Part shown: positions 1-6,935 of the stretch, in pieces
How the letters are laid out: every line of letters begins with the position of its first letter
Position numbering within the stretch: position 1 is the stretch's first letter
Virus record (IMG/VR): IMGVR_UViG_3300037587_000326
Location: 1-40,058 of that record
Source of the DNA: a virus
Length of the DNA: 40,058 nt
Direction: 5' to 3' (one strand)
Program-made: the position numbers and the translations under genes
The notes under the pieces: generated by a model
Database searches by the model: none
What the model was told of the DNA's origin: nothing
The model's input: the letters and a program-made list of their open reading frames with translations, nothing else

Positions 1-86
1 TCCCGTGGATGCCTTTTATTGTTACCAAAGTAACAACAGAAAGGGTCGCGTCAACATTTGAATTGAAAATGGTTGGGAGGAAGTAA
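1..86 (+). CDS. C-terminal fragment of the small protein complete at 39811-40017
   Basis: The frame starting at base 3 encodes the last 27 residues and the stop codon of the 68-residue protein at 39811-40017. It is open to the left edge only because the circle was cut inside the gene. It should be counted once, as one gene spanning the join. The remaining stretch to base 159 holds no gene that I can see; it contains an AT-rich segment around 101-120 but no promoter I would defend. Confidence 0.9.
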   Translation, partial: PWMPFIVTKVTTERVASTFELKMVGRK

Positions 87-127
87 CCATCACACCTCTT
101 TATAGACCTATAAAAATTACTCGGGCG
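1..127. repeat. Left copy of the exact 127-bp terminal direct repeat
   Basis: Bases 1-127 are identical to 39932-40058, the last 127 bases of the window. The repeat cuts through the C-terminal part of a gene that is complete at 39811-40017, so the two ends join without disturbing a reading frame. This marks the window as a circular molecule or a circularly permuted or terminally redundant phage genome. The length of exactly 127 matches a common assembler k-mer size, so the repeat may be an assembly overlap rather than a physical terminal repeat. Confidence 0.95.
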
Positions 128-159
128 CACAAACTTAAAACCACTGCTAGGATGAATCC

Positions 160-360
160 ATGACAGATCAAATACCAGATGCGTGGAAGGCCATAGCGAA
201 AATCTACACGCAAAAACTCTGTGTTAGCGAATGCGAGTGGCTGACAGCAGCGACCGACCCATACGGTACAGGTGACAACCAGCTCGTAGTGCATGAGTGT
301 ACGGTACCAACACCACGCCAGTGCCCGGCGTTTAAAAAATACTGTGAGGAGCATTCGTAA
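160..360 (+). CDS. Small Cys-containing protein of unknown function (66 aa)
   Basis: Family not recognised. The 66-residue protein has cysteines at about 21, 25, 47, 54 and 61, and an aromatic, mixed-charge composition; a metal site is possible but no standard zinc finger is seen. The ATG at 160 follows a weak GGAT-type ribosome site. Its stop overlaps the start of the next gene (TAATG), so the two are probably translationally coupled. It lies at the start of a run of four overlapping small genes leading into the DNA polymerase gene. Confidence 0.65.
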   Translation: MTDQIPDAWKAIAKIYTQKLCVSECEWLTAATDPYGTGDNQLVVHECTVPTPRQCPAFKKYCEEHS

Positions 361-770
361 TGACAAACATCAGATCCAACATCGATAAAATGGTCAGTCG
401 CAGATTAACAATGTACGCAGCAGTTTTTGCGATCAGACACCCATTTACGAACTTTGACACGAAAGCCGCGCGCCGCGCAATTCATCGCAGGATCACGAAG
501 CGTATGGGCTGTAGTCTGTGGGTACCACATCAGGGCGCCCAAGAAAAAGCTCGTCGAATTCGCCAAGGCCGTGCGCCGTTTGAGTATAACCAAACTGATG
601 AGCAGCGACTGGCTAGATCACACCGACGCTATTGGAAGCCGAACTTCTCACTGGGTACACGGTTAGGTAGCCAGCACTATCAGAGGCAGCTGCTTGGTAC
701 ACTCAAAGGCTGTACCGAAAAGACGAAATTTTTGATGTCGCCACGCTGTCATGGGAGGCGTGTGCGATGA
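360..770 (+). CDS. Very basic protein of unknown function (136 aa)
   Basis: Not recognised. The protein is rich in Arg, Lys and His throughout, for example RRAIHRRITKR near residue 40, which would fit nucleic-acid binding, but there is no identifiable fold. It starts with an ATG that overlaps the stop of the preceding gene and ends in an ATGA overlap with the next, so it is placed as a true member of the operon. Overlapping shorter frames on both strands were rejected because they lack this tight spacing. The unusual composition leaves some doubt about the frame. Confidence 0.55.
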   Translation: MTNIRSNIDKMVSRRLTMYAAVFAIRHPFTNFDTKAARRAIHRRITKRMGCSLWVPHQGAQEKARRIRQGRAPFEYNQTDEQRLARSHRRYWKPNFSLGTRLGSQHYQRQLLGTLKGCTEKTKFLMSPRCHGRRVR

Positions 771-970
771 TTACGTATCGCTGCATGTTTAACTTCAATG
801 GCCGTACCCGCCAGATGGACGCACCTGAAAATCGTGTGCTGGCAGGTATTAGCCAGGGCTTTTGGGTCGACGTAGATCTGGAGTGGTGTGTACTTTCGAA
901 GGCAAAGTATTGGATACCGCCAAGCCAAATTCAATACATTGTAAAGGTTGAGATTGAGGAAGGTCAGTGA
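767..970 (+). CDS. Small protein of unknown function (67 aa)
   Basis: Not recognised. It overlaps the preceding gene by 4 bases (ATGA) and its TGA stop overlaps the GTG start of the following gene. The protein is mixed alpha/beta by eye, with aromatic-rich stretches (FWVDVDLEW near residue 32 and KYWIPPSQIQYI near 47) and no signal peptide or membrane segment. The overlaps on both sides are the main reason to accept it. Confidence 0.65.
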   Translation: MITYRCMFNFNGRTRQMDAPENRVLAGISQGFWVDVDLEWCVLSKAKYWIPPSQIQYIVKVEIEEGQ

Positions 971-1437
971 TCGGACTTAACGCAAAAGAGTTACCAATCA
1001 CACAACCGATGATTTTGAAATTGATTACGTACGGCTGTGGTGATACGTACGAACCAAGTGAGTTTAGATCAGTTGAGAATAAAAATCACATGAAGCCCAA
1101 AGGAGGTTTATGGGCATCCCCTATAAATTGTAACTATGGGTGGCGCGAGTGGTGTGATGATAACGATTTTGGGGATCGATCCACACAGTTTGAAATTATA
1201 TTTACAGGCAACGTACTCGTTATCAACAGTGCTGCAGATATTGACTTGCTTGACTGGCGAGATGATGTCTTCTATCGAAGCATTGTTGACTACGAAAAAC
1301 TACAAGGCCGTGGCGTCGATGCAATATACATAACCGAGAAAGGAGAGCAGGAAACAAGGTTTTTACAGCCTCGTGACTTGTATGGTTATGACTGTGAGTG
1401 TGTTTTAATTATGAACCCCGAAGGGATTGCAGGATGA
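967..1437 (+). CDS. Phage protein with KPKGGLWASP motif, unknown function (156 aa)
   Basis: The GTG start at 967 follows a GAGGAAGG ribosome site and overlaps the previous stop. The protein carries a KPKGGLWASP motif (about residues 43-52), then GWREWCDDNDFG at about 58-69. From memory, proteins with this GGLW-S-P / W-W-C pattern occur in many phages and in Firmicutes and lack an assigned function, so the name is descriptive only. The end overlaps the start of the polymerase gene by 4 bases (ATGA), so expression is probably coupled to replication. Confidence 0.75.
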   Translation: MIGLNAKELPITQPMILKLITYGCGDTYEPSEFRSVENKNHMKPKGGLWASPINCNYGWREWCDDNDFGDRSTQFEIIFTGNVLVINSAADIDLLDWRDDVFYRSIVDYEKLQGRGVDAIYITEKGEQETRFLQPRDLYGYDCECVLIMNPEGIAG

Positions 1438-2594
1438 TCGGGCTCGACATCGAAACCGCTCCAGACAACGGCGCACCGCAGGAGTACGCGCTGCAGCCAT
1501 GGCGCGTCAAAGAAGGGACTGCGAAGATCACAGCGATGTCATTGGCGCGGTCTGATGGCCAAGCGATGCTAGTTGCCGATCGTACGGATGATCTATTTCT
1601 CGGTGGGCGTAAGTACCAAAGTATTTTAGATCACGCACGCGATACTCACGAAGCCATCTGCACCTGGAACGGCATATTCGACGTGGCCTTTCTAATCGCA
1701 GCTGGGCACGACATATCTAACATCAAATGGCTCGATGTCATGCTGCTGTGGAAGTGGTACTCAAACTCTCAGCGTATGGAGTGGCTACCAGCTTGGTCGT
1801 TAGCCGATGGCGCCAAGCGCTGGCTCAAGGACTGGCCGCACCTTGAAAAGTTCTTGGAAATGAAGTCCGAAGATATCGAAGCCGGCGAGAATGACGAGTA
1901 CTGGGAGCTGCGCTGCAAGATGGACTCCCTGGTGACGGTTATGATCGCAGAAAAAGTCTGGGCCAAGCTCACACCACAGCAGCAGCGCTCAGCTATGATC
2001 ACCATGCAGTGTATCGTGCCGACGGCGAACTCATGGGTTAATGGTGTGCGGCTAAACTTTGGGATTATGAGTGAGATGCTACCGAGCGTCACACAGGAGA
2101 TGTTTGAGCTGGAGTGCAAACTTGGTATCAGCAACGAGCCGCATGCATGTGAGGGCACGATCGTCGGTGGTAAGTGGGTACCATCAAAAATCCTGCGATC
2201 ACCAAAACAGATGGGTCAGCTGTTGTACGACACGTGGGGTTTGGAGTGCACCATGTTTACGCCGAAAATCGATACCGCAGTAACGGAGGCCGAGAAGAAA
2301 AAAGCACGCGCCACGAACAAGGCAGCACTCACCTACCTAGCAGATCACGACGACCGAGTACTGGACATACTACGATGGCGAGAGCTGAACACACAGCTAA
2401 CCAAATTTATCGAGTCGCCAGCGAAGGCGAAGGAATATTTAAACTCGGAGACTATGCACCCGTCACCGCGACTGTTCAGCACGTACACTGGGCGCATGAC
2501 GTATCAGAGCAAGACCAAAAAGAAATTCTTCACCGGCGTGGCGCTGCACCAATGGCCGCGAAATAAAAAACTGAGGGGGTTGATTCATGTCTGA
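1434..2594 (+). CDS. Family-A DNA polymerase, N-terminal half (3'-5' exonuclease and thumb)
   Basis: This 386-residue protein holds the proofreading exonuclease and the first part of the polymerase domain of a T7/PolA-type enzyme. Exo I is DIET at residues 5-8; Exo II is the WNGIFD segment near 82; Exo III is near CKMDSLVT at about 162, with no clear Tyr at the usual place. Near the end are WRELNTQLTKFIESP (thumb) and TGRMTYQSK followed by HQWPR, which normally come just before motif A. The frame stops after LRGLIHV, where an intact enzyme would continue straight into the motif A strand. That continuation is in the gene at 3728. I chose ATG 1434 because translation from there begins at the exonuclease core and overlaps the preceding stop; an upstream in-frame ATG at 1398 would only add 12 residues inside the previous gene. 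Confidence 0.9.
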   Translation: MIGLDIETAPDNGAPQEYALQPWRVKEGTAKITAMSLARSDGQAMLVADRTDDLFLGGRKYQSILDHARDTHEAICTWNGIFDVAFLIAAGHDISNIKWLDVMLLWKWYSNSQRMEWLPAWSLADGAKRWLKDWPHLEKFLEMKSEDIEAGENDEYWELRCKMDSLVTVMIAEKVWAKLTPQQQRSAMITMQCIVPTANSWVNGVRLNFGIMSEMLPSVTQEMFELECKLGISNEPHACEGTIVGGKWVPSKILRSPKQMGQLLYDTWGLECTMFTPKIDTAVTEAEKKKARATNKAALTYLADHDDRVLDILRWRELNTQLTKFIESPAKAKEYLNSETMHPSPRLFSTYTGRMTYQSKTKKKFFTGVALHQWPRNKKLRGLIHV

Positions 2595-2595
2595 A
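2559..2595 (+). repeat. Copy 1 of a 36-37-bp imperfect direct repeat (second copy 3035-3070)
   Basis: This segment (CGAAATAAAAA, then a G-rich ribosome site, then TTGATNCATGTNTGAA) aligns with 3035-3070 with one indel and about six differences. Copy 1 covers the last codons of the polymerase N-terminal half plus the ribosome site and start of the 151-residue gene. Copy 2 covers the end of that gene plus the ribosome site and start of the next. A shorter relative, GGAGGTAGATCATGTGTGA, precedes the gene at 3529. The repeats bracket one gene and suggest insertion or duplication by recombination. Confidence 0.8.
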
Positions 2596-3042
2596 CCACA
2601 GATACCAGAGCGATTCGTAATCTACTCGGCCGAAAGTGATCCCGGCGGGCGCGAAGGATCTACCAAGCGCGAAATAGTTGAGATGTTCACAGCGGATTTA
2701 AAACTAGAGGGCGCACTGGCGGTACTGTCAGATACCAAGGTATCGAATGATTTGAAGCGACTTGATATTCAGTACGTTACATCACTACCAGTCGGTGAGG
2801 TGTGTGTAGGAATAACAACCTTTAGAGATCGAATCATAGTCGCTACTACTACGCATGTGTACCGACTCGAAGATGAGAAACTAATTCCGATTGACTTTCA
2901 ACAACCAAATTTTAATTGTACAGAGTGTAGCGATGGTACATTCAAATATGATGGGATACACCATCTTGATGAGCAACAATGGGGTGGTAAGTGTGATATG
3001 TGTGGACTCACATCGATGTTTGATACCAAGCCACCGAAATAA
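2587..3042 (+). CDS. Unknown protein with C-terminal zinc ribbon, inserted between polymerase halves (151 aa)
   Basis: The family is not recognised. The middle (about residues 63-102) is a run of beta-strand-like sequence (CVGITTFRDRIIVATTTHVYRL) of the type seen in beta-propeller blades. The C terminus has CxxC (about 110-113) and a second CxxC (about 135-138), with two His residues between them, fitting a zinc ribbon. It has a strong G-rich ribosome site 7 bases before its ATG and overlaps the end of the polymerase N-terminal gene by 8 bases. It is bounded by the 36-bp repeats. It shows no homing-endonuclease motif. Confidence 0.75.
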   Translation: MSEPQIPERFVIYSAESDPGGREGSTKREIVEMFTADLKLEGALAVLSDTKVSNDLKRLDIQYVTSLPVGEVCVGITTFRDRIIVATTTHVYRLEDEKLIPIDFQQPNFNCTECSDGTFKYDGIHHLDEQQWGGKCDMCGLTSMFDTKPPK

Positions 3043-3070
3043 AAACTACGGGAGTTGATACATGTGTGAA
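3035..3070 (+). repeat. Copy 2 of the 36-37-bp imperfect direct repeat
   Basis: This is the partner of 2559-2595. Here the repeat spans the last two codons and stop of the 151-residue gene, the GGGAG ribosome site and the first three codons of the 61-residue gene. The two copies are in different reading frames with respect to what they encode upstream, so the conserved property is more likely the initiation region than a peptide. Confidence 0.8.
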
Positions 3071-3247
3071 GTAAGTACTGTAGAGCTAGAAAACGCTGAG
3101 CAGCGAAAAGGTTTTTTAATAGCTATGGAACTGCTTCGCGACGAGGATGATCGGTACGGTATCGGGAATATGTGCAGTCAGTGGACTGCGGGTGAGGTGG
3201 CCGATGATCTATTAGAGCGAGCTGGTTTGAAGGAGGTCACACTATGA
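3062..3247 (+). CDS. Small acidic protein of unknown function (61 aa)
   Basis: Not recognised. It has an acidic, helical-looking sequence with ELLRDEDDRYG near residue 22, and no membrane segment. It starts in the repeated initiation region described at 3035-3070, with a GGGAG site 8 bases upstream. Its end overlaps the next gene by 4 bases (ATGA). It is one of four small genes lying between the two DNA polymerase halves. Confidence 0.65.
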   Translation: MCEVSTVELENAEQRKGFLIAMELLRDEDDRYGIGNMCSQWTAGEVADDLLERAGLKEVTL

Positions 3248-3432
3248 ACACAGAAGATATGCGCCACGCAGTACAAGTCGCGAACAACACACTGGCAGCA
3301 GCTGATAACGTCGCCAATGATCTAGCCAGGCTGCTTGTTGGGCGCCTCAGACGTGTTAGCCCATACAGACTTGAGCAGTTAAAACGAGAACTCAAAAATT
3401 TCAATATACATACCGGACGATGGATGCGATGA
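3244..3432 (+). CDS. Small protein of unknown function (62 aa)
   Basis: Not recognised. The ATG overlaps the previous stop, and a near-perfect AAGGAGGT ribosome site precedes it. The protein is Ala/Asn/Arg-rich and looks entirely helical (two amphipathic segments, about 4-28 and 38-52), ending basic. A long RNA hairpin begins 10 bases after its stop codon, so it is the last gene of the first small cluster inside the polymerase split. Confidence 0.65.
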   Translation: MNTEDMRHAVQVANNTLAAADNVANDLARLLVGRLRRVSPYRLEQLKRELKNFNIHTGRWMR

Positions 3433-3441
3433 AACCTTTTA

Positions 3442-3509
3442 TGCTCCGCTCAGGCTTAACATGCGTTACGGCAAACGCTGTCCCCCTACAGCGTGGCCTG
3501 AGCGGAGCA
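3442..3509 (+). ncRNA. Long stem-loop with nested hairpin between the small genes inside the split polymerase
   Basis: A perfect 14-bp inverted repeat (left arm 3442-3455, TGCTCCGCTCAGGC; right arm 3496-3509) encloses a second perfect 7-bp stem (3475-3481 with 3488-3494) around a C-rich loop. An alternative 5-bp pairing (3463-3467 with 3474-3478) is also possible. There is no U-run after the outer stem, only CCTATTTTGG, so it is not a standard terminator. The right arm ends 10 bases before the ribosome site of the 3529 gene. Candidate roles are an mRNA processing site, translation control, or a remnant of a mobile RNA element. Confidence 0.55.
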
Positions 3510-3528
3510 CCTATTTTGGAGGTAGATC

Positions 3529-3750
3529 ATGTGTGATAGCACCTGTACGAAAGGGATGCCAGAGAAGATATCTATTGAAGATATGTTAGCTGCTGCTGAT
3601 AAAATGAAGTCTCTACCTGTCGAGAGCTTCATGGGATTTCCAGTGGTAGAAAATCCGGCACTTAAATCAAATGAAGTGATTGTAATGGTTAGCAGTGATT
3701 ACATGAAAAAGTTAAAAGCACAGACAAATGAAATACCTAGTCGAATTTGA
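3529..3750 (+). CDS. Small protein of unknown function overlapping the polymerase C-terminal half (73 aa)
   Basis: Not recognised. A strong GGAGG site lies 8 bases before the ATG, in a context (GGTAGATCATGTGTGA) resembling the starts of the 2587 and 3062 genes. Two cysteines occur at residues 2 and 6. The last 23 bases overlap the start of the C-terminal polymerase gene in another frame, so ribosomes finishing here could re-initiate on that gene, which has no good ribosome site of its own. Confidence 0.7.
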   Translation: MCDSTCTKGMPEKISIEDMLAAADKMKSLPVESFMGFPVVENPALKSNEVIVMVSSDYMKKLKAQTNEIPSRI

Positions 3751-4495
3751 CGCCGCCGGCCAAGAGGCGCGGTTCATGGCTGAGTTCAGCCAGGACGAAT
3801 CGATGCTGAATATCTTCCGTAACGACGGTGACTTTCACAGCAACACAGGGAGTGCGATCAGTGGTATTCCATACGACGAATTCATGGCTCGAAAGGCTGC
3901 TAAAGATCCTGAGATCGTTGGAGAGCACGGCCTACGTTACTGCGGTAAGTACGTCGGACTTTCAAACCAGTACAGAGTCGGAGCGAAAAAGTCGCGGCTG
4001 ATAGCACGAGTCCAGTACGGGATCGACGAGAATATACACGTCATTCGGAACTGGCAAAAAGCGTATCACCGCATGTACCCGGGTGTAAAAAAATACTGGG
4101 GTGCTGCGATCCGAAAAGCTAAAGAGGCCGGCTACGCAGAAACACTAGCCGGCCGGCGGTTCGCGATCCACAGCTGGTCTGGTGATGATCGGTGGGGCTC
4201 GGAGTCGAGTGCGATAAACTTTCCGATTCAGGGATCTGGCGCTGATATGAAAGAGCTGGCCATAGCGATCATGGCGCATAAGCACCCTGAGTTTGTGTTT
4301 TCGTTTGATCTTCATGATGGTTTATTTTACGTGCTGGAAGTCGAGAGTGAGAGTCATGCGATTGTAGAGATCAGAAAAGCAAGAACAACACTGGATAACC
4401 TGCCCTACGAATCGGCGTGGGGTTGGAAACCAACAATTAAATTTCCTTGGGACGCAGCGTATGGGACGGATTGGGGCCACATGGAGGAGTTATGA
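3728..4495 (+). CDS. Family-A DNA polymerase, C-terminal half (palm and fingers)
   Basis: This 255-residue protein carries the catalytic core missing from the gene at 1434. Motif A is FDAAGQEAR (catalytic Asp at residue 8), motif B is the RYCGKYVGLSNQYR region (about 68-81), and motif C is LHDGLF (about 197-202, metal-binding Asp present, HDG in place of the commoner HDE). The start falls at the beginning of the motif A strand, matching the point where the first half stops, so the two products together make a full-length enzyme with little loss. No convincing ribosome site precedes ATG 3728; coupling to the overlapping 3529 gene, or joining at RNA level, are the alternatives. Frame upstream of 3728 closes after four codons. 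Confidence 0.88.
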   Translation: MKYLVEFDAAGQEARFMAEFSQDESMLNIFRNDGDFHSNTGSAISGIPYDEFMARKAAKDPEIVGEHGLRYCGKYVGLSNQYRVGAKKSRLIARVQYGIDENIHVIRNWQKAYHRMYPGVKKYWGAAIRKAKEAGYAETLAGRRFAIHSWSGDDRWGSESSAINFPIQGSGADMKELAIAIMAHKHPEFVFSFDLHDGLFYVLEVESESHAIVEIRKARTTLDNLPYESAWGWKPTIKFPWDAAYGTDWGHMEEL

Positions 4496-4995
4496 AGACA
4501 ATAAATATAGTAAATGGGTTAGTGTTACAGAGCGGTAGTGATGGTTATTGGTTGTGCTTTAATGGTACTGCAATGATCTGTCTAAGTGCGTTTACGGGGA
4601 TTACAGGTAAGGCTATTTCGAGGTGGGCGGAAGGTGCTTTCTCAGAAGACCGTATTGTACACCCACCGCAGATCAAAGTAACAACACCACGACAAAGCGT
4701 CCTAACCGAAGCCGAGAGCCTGGTACACGGCGATCGCAACGCGGACTATGGGCACCCACTCGATGATTTCAAACGCACCGCGAAGATCTGGGGTGCGATA
4801 CTTGGCATTGAGATCACACCGGCGCAGGTTGGGCTGTGTATGTGCGGCGTCAAGATCATCCGGGAGTGTAATAAGTCGAAGCGCGATAACATGGTGGACT
4901 TGGCTGGGTATGCCGAGACCGTCGCGTGGTGTCACGATGAGCAGTACGAGCGTGATATACGCACTGAGACATTCGAACCAACTGAGGAGATTTGA
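4492..4995 (+). CDS. DUF6378-type protein with N-terminal extension (167 aa)
   Basis: The C-terminal 100 residues match the pattern I know as DUF6378: HGDRNADYGHPLDDFKRTAKIWGAIL (shown only in outline: HGDR, YGHP, W) followed by KIIRE and DNMVDLAGYAET. The function is unknown; such genes often sit beside nucleotide-metabolism genes in phages, and here thyX follows directly. The first 65 residues form a separate beta-rich segment. ATG 4492 is preceded by GGAGG and overlaps the polymerase stop; a longer in-frame extension to 4447 is not needed. Confidence 0.8.
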   Translation: MKTINIVNGLVLQSGSDGYWLCFNGTAMICLSAFTGITGKAISRWAEGAFSEDRIVHPPQIKVTTPRQSVLTEAESLVHGDRNADYGHPLDDFKRTAKIWGAILGIEITPAQVGLCMCGVKIIRECNKSKRDNMVDLAGYAETVAWCHDEQYERDIRTETFEPTEEI

Positions 4996-4996
4996 G

Positions 4997-5683
4997 ATGA
5001 ACGTGACACTTAATGCAATTACGCAACCAGTGCTACAGTCAATCCGAGAAGGTGCGACTATAATGTCTGCTGAGGAGTACATGATCTATTGCGCTCGTGT
5101 GTCTTCACCAGATAACAGGCTTAACCATGAAACCGCACCCAAGTTGTTAAAGTACCTTTTAGACGCGGGGCACTGGTCGCCGTTCGAAATGATTTCCATT
5201 GGATTTGAAATCGAAACGTCACGGGCCATCGCACAGCAGATTCTGCGCCACCGTAGTTTTTCGTTCCAGGAATTCAGTCAACGGTATTCGAAGGTTGAAG
5301 CTATGGAGCCTGTAGAGTTGAGAATGCAAGCTGAAAAGAACCGACAGAGTTCGGTGGATGTACTTGAAGAAAATAATATTCTTTACAGCTTGGTAGAGCA
5401 ACATGCGAAAGATACCCAAAAGCTCTACAACACACTACTGGAAGATGGGGTGGCCAAAGAGTGCGCTCGGATGGTCCTACCCCTGGCCACCCAAACCACG
5501 ATCGTGATGCACGGCACGCTACGTAGCTGGATACATTTTCTAAATCAACGCTGCGATCTCCACGCGCAGAAAGAGATACAACTCATAGCTTTCGAGATTC
5601 AGGGGCAATTATCGAAAGTCTGCCCTTGGACAGCCAAAGCGCTGAATTGGTCAGAGTTAGATGGTGAAAGGGAGTATTCATGA
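4997..5683 (+). CDS. thyX: Flavin-dependent thymidylate synthase ThyX
   Basis: ThyX converts dUMP to dTMP using FAD, NADPH and methylene-tetrahydrofolate. The signature RHRxxSxxxxSxR is present exactly as RHRSFSFQEFSQR at residues 84-96. A second conserved segment, NQRCDLHAQKEIQ near 175-190, matches the substrate-binding Arg region. At 228 residues it has normal family length. ATG 4997 is preceded by GAGGAGATTTG and lies 1 base after the previous stop; a frame extension upstream to 4748 overlaps the DUF6378 gene and is rejected. It supplies thymidine nucleotide for phage replication. Confidence 0.96.
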   Translation: MNVTLNAITQPVLQSIREGATIMSAEEYMIYCARVSSPDNRLNHETAPKLLKYLLDAGHWSPFEMISIGFEIETSRAIAQQILRHRSFSFQEFSQRYSKVEAMEPVELRMQAEKNRQSSVDVLEENNILYSLVEQHAKDTQKLYNTLLEDGVAKECARMVLPLATQTTIVMHGTLRSWIHFLNQRCDLHAQKEIQLIAFEIQGQLSKVCPWTAKALNWSELDGEREYS

Positions 5684-6369
5684 AACGTCACGCCTGGAGT
5701 TGGAGCCGACTCAACACATTCGAACAATGCCCTCGCAAGTTCTACCTGCAGAACGTCAGTAAGGAGCTGAAGTACGTACAGTCCGATGCTGCGAAACGCG
5801 GGGAGGCGCTGCATGCGATGCTAGAACACGCAGCCATTCACATGCGAGATACTGGCGGTGTGAGTTTCAAGCTCGATGTAGCACACATGATACCACTCAC
5901 GAAGGCATTAATTCTCGGCGCGGATGAGGTGCTGATTGAAGAGGGCTCCAGTGAGAAAGGGAAGTACGCGCTCGATGGTGAGTTTAACAAAGTCGGATAT
6001 TTTTCAAAGAAAGCGTGGCTCCGGTTCGGTATCGATCTCGCAGTCAAGCGTGGCTCGACAGCGGTAATCGTCGATTGGAAGACAGGGAGAAATTACGGGT
6101 ACACGGATCAGCTCAAACTATTCGCTGCGATATGTATGGAACTTATTTGGCCGGATGTCGATGAGATTACCGCAGGTTATGTGTACATTGATCAGAAGGA
6201 AACTTCTAAGCGTGTATTCAAACGCGAAGACCTGGACGATATGTGGGACGACTTGATAAACCGAGCGTCTGCGATTGATCGAGCCCATGAACAGAACGAT
6301 TGGCCGCCACGGCAGAATAACTTTTGTAAGTGGTGTGACGCCAACCCTAACCAGTGCCCGCTGAAGTGA
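5680..6369 (+). CDS. Cas4/RecB-like PD-(D/E)XK nuclease with probable iron-sulfur cluster
   Basis: The N terminus has SWSRLNTFEQCPRKFYL (residues 7-23), the standard opening of the RecB/Cas4-like nucleases with the first cluster cysteine at 17. The active-site segment is VIVDWKTG (about residues 129-136), the D...DxK pattern of the family. The C terminus has CKWC and a further Cys (216, 219, 226), giving the four cysteines of a 4Fe-4S cluster. Related proteins are single-strand-specific exonucleases in phage recombination or replication. It overlaps the thyX stop by 4 bases. Confidence 0.88.
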   Translation: MKRHAWSWSRLNTFEQCPRKFYLQNVSKELKYVQSDAAKRGEALHAMLEHAAIHMRDTGGVSFKLDVAHMIPLTKALILGADEVLIEEGSSEKGKYALDGEFNKVGYFSKKAWLRFGIDLAVKRGSTAVIVDWKTGRNYGYTDQLKLFAAICMELIWPDVDEITAGYVYIDQKETSKRVFKREDLDDMWDDLINRASAIDRAHEQNDWPPRQNNFCKWCDANPNQCPLK

Positions 6370-6379
6370 GGAGTAACGC

Positions 6380-6922
6380 ATGAAAGACATTATGATTGAC
6401 ATTGAAACACTCGCACTGACACCAGACGCGACGATTTTATCTATCGGCGCCGTTGAGTTTGATGCTACATCGATGGGGCGAGAGTTTTATGTAGAGATCG
6501 ACCCAAAGCAAGGGCGCGCGCTCGATCCTGAGACGTGTCTGTGGTGGGCGCAGCAGAGTTCAGCGTTTCTCGATAAGCGCAAGCCAGTACTTGATTCTGC
6601 GCTTGCAGCGCTAGCTGCGTTTATGTATCCAACACACAAAGATGGTTACAATCGTGATGTAGCAAGTGATTTCGAAGGTGGTGTGTGGGCGAATTCCCCT
6701 GTGTTTGATCTGGCGATACTGCGGAACGCGTTTGATAGGTTTTTGATTTTAGCGTGTCCTTGGGACTACCACCAAGAACGTGATGTCCGCACAGCCAAAG
6801 CGTTCGTTGCAAAAGCAGATCGCCCAGAATTCACAGGCACGAAGCACAACGCGCTCGACGATGCCAAGTATCAAGTTTTGCTTGTGCAGAAATTCTTACA
6901 AGAGACTGGTTTAACACTGTAG
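6380..6922 (+). CDS. DEDD-family 3'-5' exonuclease (ExoVIII/Rv2179c-like)
   Basis: The 180-residue protein has the RNase H-fold exonuclease motifs: IMIDIETLAL at 4-13 (DxE), then WANSPVFDLAIL at about 94-105 (second Asp) and HNALDDAKYQ at about 155-164 (HxxxDD). The CLWWAQQS segment at about 51-58 is typical of the Rv2179c/DUF5051 group. These enzymes remove nucleotides from 3' ends of RNA or DNA. ATG 6380 follows GAGGAGTAACGC. It sits between two other nuclease genes, which argues for a DNA-processing role. Confidence 0.88.
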   Translation: MKDIMIDIETLALTPDATILSIGAVEFDATSMGREFYVEIDPKQGRALDPETCLWWAQQSSAFLDKRKPVLDSALAALAAFMYPTHKDGYNRDVASDFEGGVWANSPVFDLAILRNAFDRFLILACPWDYHQERDVRTAKAFVAKADRPEFTGTKHNALDDAKYQVLLVQKFLQETGLTL

Positions 6923-6935
6923 TTGGAGAAAAGTC

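Noticed and set aside
2595-3727. Group I or II intron (or intein) interrupting the DNA polymerase
   Set aside because: No recognisable group I core (paired P/Q/R/S elements) or group II domain V was seen, there is no homing endonuclease in the insert, and the flanking halves have their own stop and start codons. An intein would need one continuous frame with splicing motifs, which is absent. RNA joining is kept only as an alternative to test.
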